NCBI GenBank assembly: GCA_902803585.1
Contig: CADCQO010000094.1
Location: 1 to 13,918, forward strand
DNA from: an uncultured Ruminococcus sp.
Lineage (GTDB): Bacteria > Bacillota > Clostridia > Oscillospirales > Acutalibacteraceae
Direction of reading: 5' to 3'
Length of the DNA stretch: 13,918 bases
Position 1 is the stretch's first letter. Each line of letters begins with the position of its first letter. Under the pieces are notes generated by a model that searched no databases, was not told where the DNA came from, and saw only the letters and a list, made by a program, of their open reading frames with translations. Below are positions 1 to 5,734 of the stretch, piece after piece. The position numbers were made by a program, and so were the translations under genes.

Positions 1-2
1 AT

Positions 3-190
3 GATCATGCTTCGATGCGGCGGGCTGCCGATTTCTCTGCCCGGAAGATGATTTTCTACCCACACTTTATAGGGATGGCTCACTTTTAAAGATAAAATCA
101 GTTTTTACTCCTGCGATGGATGCATCAGAAAGAAATCGTCGGCTTGATGGCTGGCACAAGGCAGTAAAAGCCGCACAGATCAGCAAGTAA
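3..190 (+). pseudogene. C-terminal tail of a glycerol-kinase-like FGGY carbohydrate kinase, frame disturbed at the window edge
   Basis: The reading frame from about 17 to the TAA at 188-190 encodes a tail that includes VFTPAMDASERNRRLDGWHK followed by AVKAAQ. It closely resembles the end of glycerol kinases (F-x-P-x-hydrophobic, then ERN.., then GWxKAVKAA). The expected upstream motif (A-S-M-L-A-G-x-x-x-G-F) is split between frames: A-S-M is read at 9-17 in one frame, and A-G-C from about 20 in the next. The downstream frame also has an in-frame TGA at 2-4. Either the gene is frameshifted and decayed, or there is a sequence error near 17-31. The rest of the gene lies outside the window. Glycerol kinase phosphorylates glycerol to glycerol-3-phosphate; whether this copy is functional cannot be judged. 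The family call rests on recalled C-terminal motifs only. Confidence 0.5.
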
Positions 191-358
191 AAATGCGCTG
201 AATGCAGCCAGAAGGCGGGTAAGCCGTTGTGGAGTCCTTTATTATCAGTATAGGGGGCATAACTTTTTTCGTTATCAGCATCAATCTTCATTTTGCCGGA
301 TCAGAAAGCGTCTGCTGTTTCTGCAAATCAGCAGCACGGAACTTTTTCTGAAAAAAAG

Positions 359-390
359 ACCGATGAAACATTCAGACTTGTTTCATCGGT
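359..390 (-). terminator. Intrinsic terminator of the TPM-domain gene, possibly bidirectional
   Basis: A 12-bp perfect inverted repeat, ACCGATGAAACA at 359-370 and TGTTTCATCGGT at 379-390, has an 8-nt loop. Read on the minus strand it follows the stop codon at 404-406 by 13 nt and runs into a T tract (complement of 351-358, seven A then G). On the plus strand it is followed only by TTT, so plus-strand termination is weaker. Confidence 0.85.
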
Positions 391-403
391 TTTCTGATAT
401 GTG

Positions 404-1363
404 TTACCTGTAATGTCCGCTGCCAGAGCTGTGGGAGGAACTGGACGACGAAGAACGGTGGGACGATCTGCTGCTTCTGGACGGTCTGCTTCTGGGCGGT
501 TTTCTGTGGTAAGACGTATTATGATAGCTTCCGCTATTGTAATAGTTGCTGTGGGGATCGTAATAATTACTGCTGTTGTAGTAGGAATTATTACGGCCGA
601 AACGGCGCTTGATAGATTTGGAGATAGAGGAAATAATGACGAGGACAACTATTAATGCGATACCTCCAAAGATAACAGGGGAGGGAATTTTCTGGATAAT
701 CTCTCCGATATTTGCGAAGGTGTCTGTGCGGGACACCTGACGTGCAGGACGATTCTGCTGTGACTGAGAAGTTCCGACAGAGTTTACATAACCCTGACTT
801 TTTATCTCGTCCAGACCATTGGTAATTGCCTGACGCACAGCGTCTTCATAGATTGGCTCATTGCTTTTCGGCAGACTCTGATACATAACATTGAGTATCT
901 TGTTTCTTTTGGTATCAGGATAAATATCTTCTGCCCTGTTGAAAGCTCTTATGTAGTCGTATGCGGGAGAATATCCCTCAAAATCAAGATAGAGAAACAG
1001 CGTGTCGGAATAGCTGCCGAAAATGGACGAAGTACCGTTGATGGTAAAATTGACTGTTTCGTCCTCCGTTCTGTAATTACCGCCGATAAACACAGCGATA
1101 TTCACATTGAGATAGTCCGAGGTAGCCTGCAGTTTTTCCCAGATACTTTTTTCTGATGAAGAGGTCAGCAGATCTGCTTCATCTTTGAAATAAGCATGAT
1201 CTGTGCGGTAAATAGATTCGATAGAAGCTGCAATGTCCGTACCCCGATAGTTGAAGTTTGTTTTCGGAATAACAGGGCTTGCGGCATAGGCTGTTACATT
1301 GAACAGCAGCAGTATACAAACAGTAAGGAACGAAACGATGAGCCTGCGTTTGATGGTGACCAC
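404..1363 (-). CDS. TPM-domain membrane protein with signal peptide and low-complexity tail
   Basis: About 319 aa. Residues 5-27 form a basic-then-hydrophobic signal peptide ending AYA-A (cleavage near 27/28). Residues about 45-190 resemble a TPM (DUF477-type) domain: D-E-A-D-L-L near 61-66, then a helix and a beta strand (N-I-A-V-F-I). A transmembrane segment lies at about 229-246. The tail is Tyr/Asn-rich (258-285) and then Arg/Ser/His-rich (286-319). TPM proteins include a thylakoid acid phosphatase and membrane proteins of unknown role, so I infer only a cell-envelope protein with an extracytoplasmic TPM domain and a basic cytoplasmic tail. The start is unsettled. The AAAGGAG site (1369-1363) overlaps the GTG at 1363, while the codon 8 nt downstream of it is ATC at 1354. 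Upstream ATGs lie beyond the promoter and are excluded. I give the GTG as the conventional call. Confidence 0.72.
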   Translation of the reverse strand: MVTIKRRLIVSFLTVCILLLFNVTAYAASPVIPKTNFNYRGTDIAASIESIYRTDHAYFKDEADLLTSSSEKSIWEKLQATSDYLNVNIAVFIGGNYRTEDETVNFTINGTSSIFGSYSDTLFLYLDFEGYSPAYDYIRAFNRAEDIYPDTKRNKILNVMYQSLPKSNEPIYEDAVRQAITNGLDEIKSQGYVNSVGTSQSQQNRPARQVSRTDTFANIGEIIQKIPSPVIFGGIALIVVLVIISSISKSIKRRFGRNNSYYNSSNYYDPHSNYYNSGSYHNTSYHRKPPRSRPSRSSRSSHRSSSSSSSHSSGSGHYR

Positions 1364-1426
1364 TCCTTTCAAGTCAAAAAACAAAAACTGCCTGTGCGAG
1401 TTGCTATCACACTGTCTTACACTCAC

Positions 1427-1455
1427 ATTATAACAGAATAATAGTCGAATTACAA
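1427..1455 (-). promoter_or_regulatory. Sigma-A promoter of the TPM-domain gene
   Basis: On the minus strand TTGTAA (complement of 1450-1455) is followed by a 17-bp spacer and TATAAT (complement of 1427-1432). The predicted start of transcription is near 1420, about 55 nt upstream of the Shine-Dalgarno site. This excludes translation starts further upstream, at 1507 and 1519. Confidence 0.7.
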
Positions 1456-1648
1456 TCGCAGATTTTCGATTTTTTGAAAAAAATTTCCGGGTTTGTCCGG
1501 CTTTCATCGGAACAGGCAAGGATTTTTTGGTTTCTGTGTATCAGCGCAGGCGGCAGGAATATGTTACCCATCATATAAAAAGCCTGCCGCACCACAAAGC
1601 GGCTGTCTGCTTGAAAGAGATTTTTATGTTCCGGAGCTGCCGTAATGA

Positions 1649-1677
1649 TTGATTATTCCCTGATTTTGTGATAACAT
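1649..1677 (+). promoter_or_regulatory. Probable promoter of the thpR-aminotransferase unit
   Basis: TTGATT (1649-1654), a 17-bp spacer and TAACAT (1672-1677), with a TG one base before the -10 hexamer (extended -10). It is the best match upstream of thpR. The -10 matches only 4 of 6 consensus positions. Confidence 0.45.
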
Positions 1678-1740
1678 AAAAGTGATCTTTTCAGCGGATA
1701 TCATAGCAGGAAATATTCAGAAACATAAGGAGTGGGCAAA

Positions 1741-2286
1741 ATGCGTCTGTTTATTGCGGTAAAACTCAGTGAAACAATCGAAAATGCACTTCTCACCGCA
1801 CAAGATGCACTTCGTATGCACCAGATTACAGGAAATTATACCGAGTGCAAAAACCTTCATCTGACACTGGCATTTATCGGAGAACAGGATGCACCGTCAC
1901 AGGTACTGAATGCACTGAAACCGCTTTTGTTTGAGCCGTTTTCTCTGTCACTAAGCGGAAAGGCGGGAGAGTTCGGTGAAATCTGGTGGGCAGGAGTGAA
2001 ATATAATCCAGAGCTGATGGCATTGGCTTCAAAGGTGCGGAAAGCTTTGGCAGAGAACCGCATTTTTTTTGACAGAAAACCCTTCCGGCCGCATATCACT
2101 CTTTTACGCAAAGCGAAAATTCCTTTTGGAAAAGTGTTTGACATCCGTCAGCTGAAACTTGCAGGGGCGTCTATGATAGTTGACAGAATTTCGCTCATGC
2201 ATTCGCACAGGGAAAATGGTAAATTGGTTTATACGGAGCTTGACTATATTCAGGCACAGAACGGAAGGAGAAAAAACGATGTATGA
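1741..2286 (+). CDS. thpR: RNA 2',3'-cyclic phosphodiesterase (ThpR/LigT, 2'-5' RNA ligase family)
   Basis: 181 aa, the usual length for this 2H phosphoesterase family. Both catalytic HxT motifs are present: H-L-T-L at residues 40-43 and H-I-T-L at 118-121. The N-terminus MRLFIAV is typical. Family members hydrolyse 2',3'-cyclic phosphates on RNA ends to 2'-phosphates and can ligate tRNA half-molecules through 2'-5' bonds in vitro; they act in the cytoplasm. The start at 1741 lies 8 nt after AAGGAG (1727-1732); an upstream in-frame GTG at 1732 overlaps that site and is rejected. The stop overlaps the next gene's start by 8 bp, so the two are probably translationally coupled. It sits one gene away from a Ro/Y-RNA locus; a link through RNA repair is possible but unproven. 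Confidence 0.9.
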   Translation: MRLFIAVKLSETIENALLTAQDALRMHQITGNYTECKNLHLTLAFIGEQDAPSQVLNALKPLLFEPFSLSLSGKAGEFGEIWWAGVKYNPELMALASKVRKALAENRIFFDRKPFRPHITLLRKAKIPFGKVFDIRQLKLAGASMIVDRISLMHSHRENGKLVYTELDYIQAQNGRRKNDV

Positions 2287-3433
2287 CTTTGATAAGATCA
2301 TTGACCGCCGGAACACAGACTCCATTAAGTGGGACATCAAAGAAAATGAACTGCCGATGTGGGTAGCAGATATGGATTTTCCGACGGCACAGGAGATCAC
2401 GGAGGCTTTTTATGAACGGCTGAAACACCCCGTTTTTGGATACAGTAAACTGCGTGATGAGTGGTTTGATGCCTATATCAACTGGTGGAAAAGGTATCAT
2501 GGATTAGAGATGAACAGGGAACATCTGATGTTTTGTGCCGGTGTTGTACCGGCGGTTTCTTCCATCATTCGTCATCTGACAAAACCCGATGACAAGATCG
2601 TTCTGCTGACCCCAAACTATAATCATTTCTACAACTGTATCAGGGACAACGGCAGACGTGTACTGGAAGCAGAGATGCACTATAACGGAACAGGTTACTG
2701 TATTGATTATGACATACTGGAAAGGGCACTTTCTGATTTGACAGCAAGTCTGATGATCGTCTGTAATCCGCAGAACCCTACCGGAACAATATGGGAAAAG
2801 CAGGATTTGCAAAGGATAGGGGAACTGTGCGTCAGGTATGATGTAACAATTGTTTCAGATGAAATTCACTGCGATATTATCACACCCGATAAGGAGTATG
2901 TACCTTTTGCTTCTGTTTCCGCTCTGAACAGAAATAACAGTATTACATGTATCGCACCGACAAAAGCCTTCAACCTTGCCGGACTGCAAACTTCTGCCCT
3001 TTATGTTCCGAATGAGAATATCCGGAAACACGTTCGTGCAGCCATCGAAAAAGATGAAATATCCATGCCGAATTCCTTTGCAGCGGCAGCAGCGATTTCG
3101 GCATTTACAAAGGGGAGAGCATGGCTTGAGGAATTAAACGCCTATGTTTATCATAATAAGCAGATCGTCAGATGCTTCCTTCAGAAGGAACTGCCTGAAA
3201 TCAGGTTGGTGTGGGGAGATGCGACCTATCTCCTGTGGCTTGACTGTACAGCACTGAAAACAGAAAGCAAAGAACTTGCAGCAAAGATAAGGAAAAATAC
3301 AGGATTGTATGTAATGGCGGGAAGCTATTATGGCAAGGGCGGTACTTATTTTCTGCGAATGAATATTGCCTGTCCTCAGACACAGCTGTTGGACGGTTTA
3401 GAAAGACTGAAAAAAGCGGTGTCTGATTTGTAA
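2279..3433 (+). CDS. patB: PLP-dependent aminotransferase / cystathionine beta-lyase, MalY/PatB type
   Basis: 384 aa, full length for fold-type I PLP enzymes of the MalY/PatB group. Visible landmarks: R-R-x-T-D-S-I-K-W-D near 10-19 and L-P-M-W-V-A-D-M-D-F at 25-34 (both subgroup hallmarks), N-P-x-N-P-T-G at 163-169, S-D-E-I-H at 193-197 with the PLP-contacting Asp194, and P-T-K-A-F-N with the Schiff-base Lys229. These enzymes cleave the C-S bond of cystathionine or cysteine, giving homocysteine or H2S with pyruvate and ammonia; related members are aminotransferases. The exact substrate cannot be fixed from sequence. The start at 2279 lies 8 nt after AAGGAG (2265-2270), inside the end of thpR. 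An ORF beginning at 2180 is only an upstream extension through thpR. No strong terminator follows. Confidence 0.88.
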   Translation: MYDFDKIIDRRNTDSIKWDIKENELPMWVADMDFPTAQEITEAFYERLKHPVFGYSKLRDEWFDAYINWWKRYHGLEMNREHLMFCAGVVPAVSSIIRHLTKPDDKIVLLTPNYNHFYNCIRDNGRRVLEAEMHYNGTGYCIDYDILERALSDLTASLMIVCNPQNPTGTIWEKQDLQRIGELCVRYDVTIVSDEIHCDIITPDKEYVPFASVSALNRNNSITCIAPTKAFNLAGLQTSALYVPNENIRKHVRAAIEKDEISMPNSFAAAAAISAFTKGRAWLEELNAYVYHNKQIVRCFLQKELPEIRLVWGDATYLLWLDCTALKTESKELAAKIRKNTGLYVMAGSYYGKGGTYFLRMNIACPQTQLLDGLERLKKAVSDL

Positions 3434-3473
3434 ATAGTTATAAAAATAAATATTTTAAATTTTATTTATCCTA
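3434..3473 (+). promoter_or_regulatory. AT-rich UP-element-like tract before the Y-RNA promoter
   Basis: About 35 nt of almost pure A/T (3434-3469) sit directly upstream of the TTGACA at 3474. This matches the position and composition of UP elements that boost strongly expressed RNA promoters. It could equally be a weak AT-rich tail of patB. Confidence 0.4.
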
Positions 3474-3498
3474 TTGACAAACAATCATCAATAGGATA
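3467..3498. promoter_or_regulatory. Operator-like palindrome over the Y-RNA promoter
   Basis: A perfect inverted repeat with 11-bp arms, TATCCTATTGA (3467-3477) and TCAATAGGATA (3488-3498), is separated by 10 nt. It covers the -35 hexamer and touches the first bases of the -10. Its position is that of a classical repressor operator. No regulator gene is in the window, and I cannot name the protein. Confidence 0.6.
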
Positions 3499-3502
3499 TA
3501 AT
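3474..3502 (+). promoter_or_regulatory. Full-consensus sigma-A promoter of the tandem Y-RNA-like locus
   Basis: TTGACA (3474-3479), exactly 17 bp, and TATAAT (3497-3502). The predicted transcript start is near 3508-3510, which coincides with the first base of the closing stem of RNA module 1 (3509). Confidence 0.88.
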
Positions 3503-3508
3503 AGTAGT

Positions 3509-3595
3509 ATACCGTAGCGGGAAAACGATTACATCATTTCTGGATTTAATGAACCAATGAATTGGGTTAAGAGTCGTTTTCAATATTCACGGTAT
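3509..3595 (+). ncRNA. Y-RNA-like structured RNA, module 1
   Basis: About 87 nt. The closing stem is ATACCGT (3509-3515) / ACGGTAT (3589-3595), followed by an asymmetric internal loop AGCGG (3516-3520) / CAATATTC region (3581-3588). Stem 2 is GAAAACGA (3521-3528) / TCGTTTTC (3574-3581), extendable by a G-U and a T-A pair. The distal domain (3531-3571) contains a small hairpin AACCAA (3552-3557) / TTGGGTT (3562-3568) with one bulged G. Ends that pair to form the helix bound by Ro, with a variable distal domain, are the hallmark of Y RNAs, and bacterial Y RNAs are usually encoded beside rsr. I see no T tract after this module, so it is probably transcribed together with module 2 and separated, if at all, by processing. 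The class assignment is inferred from structure and position. Confidence 0.62.
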
Positions 3596-3602
3596 CTCAG
3601 AA

Positions 3603-3755
3603 AATATAAAATCGAAGCGGTAAAATGACTACATCACATTTTTTTCTTTATCTTCTGACTATCAGCAGTAGCTTGCCGTAGGTGCGACAGAAAAGACATT
3701 CTTGTCCCACTTCAAAAAGTAGTTTGTCATTTTAGATATTCTCGGTTTTGATATT
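3603..3755 (+). ncRNA. Y-RNA-like structured RNA, module 2
   Basis: About 153 nt. The closing stem is AATAT plus AAAATCGA (3603-3615) / TCGGTTTT, a bulged G, then ATATT (3742-3755): 13 pairs including one G-U. The internal loop is AGCGGT (3616-3621) / AGATATTC (3734-3741), and stem 2 is AAAATGAC (3622-3629) / GTCATTTT (3726-3733). The distal domain has a mini-hairpin CTGA/TCAG (3655-3665) and a longer arm at 3680-3712: AGGTG/CACTT, a C-C mismatch, GACA/TGTC, then GAA/TTC. Its 5' strand (3616-3636) matches module 1 at 18 of 21 positions with an exact 100-nt offset, and its 3' strand (3726-3745) matches at 16 of 20. A tRNA-like fold, as in YrlA RNAs, is not obvious to me. Confidence 0.62.
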
Positions 3756-3760
3756 AACAG

Positions 3761-3792
3761 GGATACCGGCTTTTCGCTCGGTGTCCTTTTTT
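3761..3792 (+). terminator. Intrinsic terminator between the Y-RNA-like modules and rsr
   Basis: GGATACCG (3761-3768) pairs with CGGTGTCC (3779-3786), with one G-U pair. The inner GC/GC pairs have a bulged T, and six T follow at 3787-3792. It ends the non-coding transcript (about 3509-3792) 48 nt before the rsr start codon, so rsr expression probably depends on read-through. Confidence 0.82.
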
Positions 3793-3839
3793 GTTTGGAA
3801 TTTGCAGCCGTTATTATGATTGTAAAGGAGGAAGACGTT

Positions 3840-5495
3840 ATGAGCAAGATGACAAAATCTTTAGAGAACCAAAGAAAAGAAGCAACCCACAGGGTGATTG
3901 AAAATTTTATGCAGGGTGTTTCTTATCAGTACAACCCCATTGATACGCTGAAAATGGTGACAGCATCTTCTATTTTTGGCGAGCCGCAGTACTATCGTGA
4001 CGGTTTGTTTTCACCTGCAAAGGTAAAGGACGGAATCTATGAAGTAATGGCTCTTTTCAAACCGTACAGCGTTCTTTCCAATCAATTTGAAGGCATGAAA
4101 ACTTCTGAAATGATGGAAAAGGTAATAGACGAAGCGCTGGACTATGACTATAAAGCTGTTCTTGAGTGGGCTGTTACACTGAGAAAAGAATTTTTCATGC
4201 GTCTGAACCCGCAGGTTATCATGGTAAGAGCAGCTATTCACCCGAAACGCCAGCAGTTCAGCGAAGAAAATCCCGGCCTTTTTTCCCGGATCCAGAAGGA
4301 GGTTATGCAGCGGGCTGATGAACCTGTTACGCAGTTAGAGTATTATCTTTTCAAAAACGGCAGCAAGAAAAACGTGCCGAATCTCTTGAAAAGAAGCTGG
4401 GCATCCAGATTAGAGGCGGCTTCTCTTTATGAAATGCATAAGTATAAAAACGCCGGTATCGGTATGATAGATACAATTCGTATCTGCCACGCTCATTCAC
4501 AGTTTATTGATGAACTGATGAAAACAGGAACAATTTCTGTGGACGACAATAATGATACATGGGAAGCAAAGCGTTCAGCAGGAATGTCTTGGCGTGAAAT
4601 TCTTACCTGTATCAAGATTGGTCATATGGCATTGCTCCGCAACCTGAGGGGTATTTTTACCGAAATTGAGGATCTGGAATTCTGCAAAAGTATCATGCAG
4701 CAATTGAAGGATGGTGTATTGACGGGTAAGCAATTTCCGTTCCGTTACTTCACTGCTATGAAAGTAATTCAGGAAGATGATAAAATACATCATAAAGGAC
4801 TGATTCTTGACACACTGGAAGAATGTCTGGATATTTCGTGCGAAAATATGCCCAGACTTTCCGGCAAAACCATGTGCCTGTCTGATAATTCCGGAAGTGC
4901 ATGGGGAACATTGAACAGCGAATATGGATCTGTAACCATTGCAGAAATTGATAACCTGAGCTACCGGATTACCGTACGGAATTCTGATGAAGGATATGTC
5001 GGAAAGTTCGGAGATCAACTGATTGTCATACCCGTAAGTCAAAGAAACGGACTTTTGAGTCAATGCAGCAGTATGACACAAACCGGATATCAAGATGTAG
5101 GCGGGAATACAGAAAACGGCATCTGGCTGTTTTTCCGTGATGCTATCGACCAAAAGCAGCATTGGGACAATATCTTTATTTATTCCGATCAGCAGGCAGG
5201 TCACGGCGGGCTTTACGGAACAAATGAAGGAATACGGGAATATCGTCAAAGAAAGTTTGATTATAATACCTATGTAGACGTAGCTAAGCTGATAGCAGAG
5301 TATCGCTCAAAAGTAAATCCGAAAGTGAATGTTTTCAGTATTCAGACAGCCGGTTACAACAATATGGTTGTGCCGGAATACGGCTACCGTACAAATATCC
5401 TGTATGGATGGACGGGTAAAGAACTGATTTTTGCAGATAAAATGATTCACTTCTGGGACGAAAAGGACAAAAAGAAGAATACTGCACCGGTATAA
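3840..5495 (+). CDS. rsr: Ro60-family RNA-binding protein (Rsr), TROVE plus vWA domains
   Basis: 551 aa, typical of bacterial Ro orthologues. Residues about 15-340 fit the HEAT-repeat TROVE ring: Y-N-P-I-D-T-L near 31-37, M-A-L-L-R-N-L-R-G-I near 263-272 and P-F-R-Y-F-T-A near 300-306. Residues about 343-545 form a von Willebrand A-like domain with a MIDAS D-x-S-x-S at Asp349, Ser351 and Ser353. Family knowledge: Ro rings bind Y RNA on the outer surface and 3' ends of misfolded or decaying RNA in the central hole; in Deinococcus radiodurans Rsr and Y RNA work with polynucleotide phosphorylase and matter after UV. The start at 3840 lies 8 nt after a full AAAGGAGG (3824-3831), so the TTG at 3795 is rejected. 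Two Y-RNA-like modules and a terminator lie immediately upstream. No rtcB, rtcA or WYL regulator neighbours it. Confidence 0.95.
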   Translation: MSKMTKSLENQRKEATHRVIENFMQGVSYQYNPIDTLKMVTASSIFGEPQYYRDGLFSPAKVKDGIYEVMALFKPYSVLSNQFEGMKTSEMMEKVIDEALDYDYKAVLEWAVTLRKEFFMRLNPQVIMVRAAIHPKRQQFSEENPGLFSRIQKEVMQRADEPVTQLEYYLFKNGSKKNVPNLLKRSWASRLEAASLYEMHKYKNAGIGMIDTIRICHAHSQFIDELMKTGTISVDDNNDTWEAKRSAGMSWREILTCIKIGHMALLRNLRGIFTEIEDLEFCKSIMQQLKDGVLTGKQFPFRYFTAMKVIQEDDKIHHKGLILDTLEECLDISCENMPRLSGKTMCLSDNSGSAWGTLNSEYGSVTIAEIDNLSYRITVRNSDEGYVGKFGDQLIVIPVSQRNGLLSQCSSMTQTGYQDVGGNTENGIWLFFRDAIDQKQHWDNIFIYSDQQAGHGGLYGTNEGIREYRQRKFDYNTYVDVAKLIAEYRSKVNPKVNVFSIQTAGYNNMVVPEYGYRTNILYGWTGKELIFADKMIHFWDEKDKKKNTAPV

Positions 5496-5596
5496 CGATG
5501 GGACAAAGAATAACAGGACAGGCAGGAATTTTACAAGGAAAGCCGCTGTTTTTGAAAAAATGCCAGCCATGGTTCCATCAGATTCCGATGAGAAAA

Positions 5597-5639
5597 GGGC
5601 TGCCGTACAAGCGTGTGATCAAACGCCGTGCGGCAGCCC
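5597..5639. terminator. Strong GC hairpin in the rsr-trmN6 gap, T tract only on the minus strand
   Basis: The 12-bp stem GGGCTGCCGTAC (5597-5608) / GTGCGGCAGCCC (5628-5639) has one G-U pair and an inner GCGT (5611-5614) / ACGC (5623-5626). On the plus strand it is followed by CTTGCTG, not a T run. On the minus strand it is followed by TTTTCT. It may still end rsr transcription, or it may block antisense transcription coming from the right. No minus-strand gene is nearby. Confidence 0.5.
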
Positions 5640-5671
5640 CTTGCTGTGTTTGAAGCTGAAACAACTTTTTC

Positions 5672-5700
5672 TTTACGAAGCAATCAATTTATGCTATAAT
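5672..5700 (+). promoter_or_regulatory. Promoter of the trmN6-rsmI-maf operon
   Basis: TTTACG (5672-5677), a 17-bp spacer and TATAAT (5695-5700) with an extended -10 (TGC before TATAAT). The predicted transcript start is near 5707, leaving a short leader before the AAAGGAG at 5721. Confidence 0.7.
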
Positions 5701-5734
5701 CATTTTGTAGTGAATGGTACAAAGGAGTGTCAAC

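Larger units (their letters stand above)
1364..1740. other. Divergent intergenic region with one unexplained hairpin
   Basis: This 377-bp gap between divergent genes carries the minus-strand promoter (1427-1455) and a plus-strand promoter (1649-1677). It also holds a hairpin with outer stem GCGGCAGG (1550-1557) / CCTGCCGC (1583-1590) and inner stem ATATG (1559-1563) / CATAT (1572-1576). The hairpin is not followed by a T tract on either strand, so it does not look like a terminator. I see no gene here. Confidence 0.5.

Noticed and set aside
67..291. Minus-strand 74-codon ORF
   Set aside because: It is antisense to the glycerol-kinase tail over more than half its length, has no Shine-Dalgarno site, and its product resembles nothing.
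404..655. CRISPR-like or satellite repeat in the repetitive stretch at 430-600
   Set aside because: The repetitiveness comes from Ser, Arg, Tyr and Asn codons of the TPM protein tail; there are no regular repeat-spacer units.
3603..3755. tRNA gene or full tRNA-like fold in RNA module 2
   Set aside because: I found no acceptor, D or T-loop signatures that fit a tRNA; only the Y-like closing helix and two distal hairpins are supported.
3791..3820. Separate rsr promoter (TTGTTT-18-TATGAT)
   Set aside because: Transcription would begin at about 3827, within the Shine-Dalgarno site, leaving no functional leader.
3795..3839. N-terminal extension of rsr from TTG at 3795
   Set aside because: The ATG at 3840 has a full AAAGGAGG site at 8 nt; the extension begins next to the terminator T tract and reads through the Shine-Dalgarno.
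4575..5249. 224-codon minus-strand ORF inside rsr
   Set aside because: It is antisense to the well-conserved TROVE and vWA coding sequence, with no promoter or ribosome site.
5498..5653. Plus-strand 51-codon ORF right after rsr, basic product
   Set aside because: It has no ribosome binding site and runs through the strong hairpin at 5597-5639. Coupling to rsr is possible (2 nt after its stop) but nothing else supports it.
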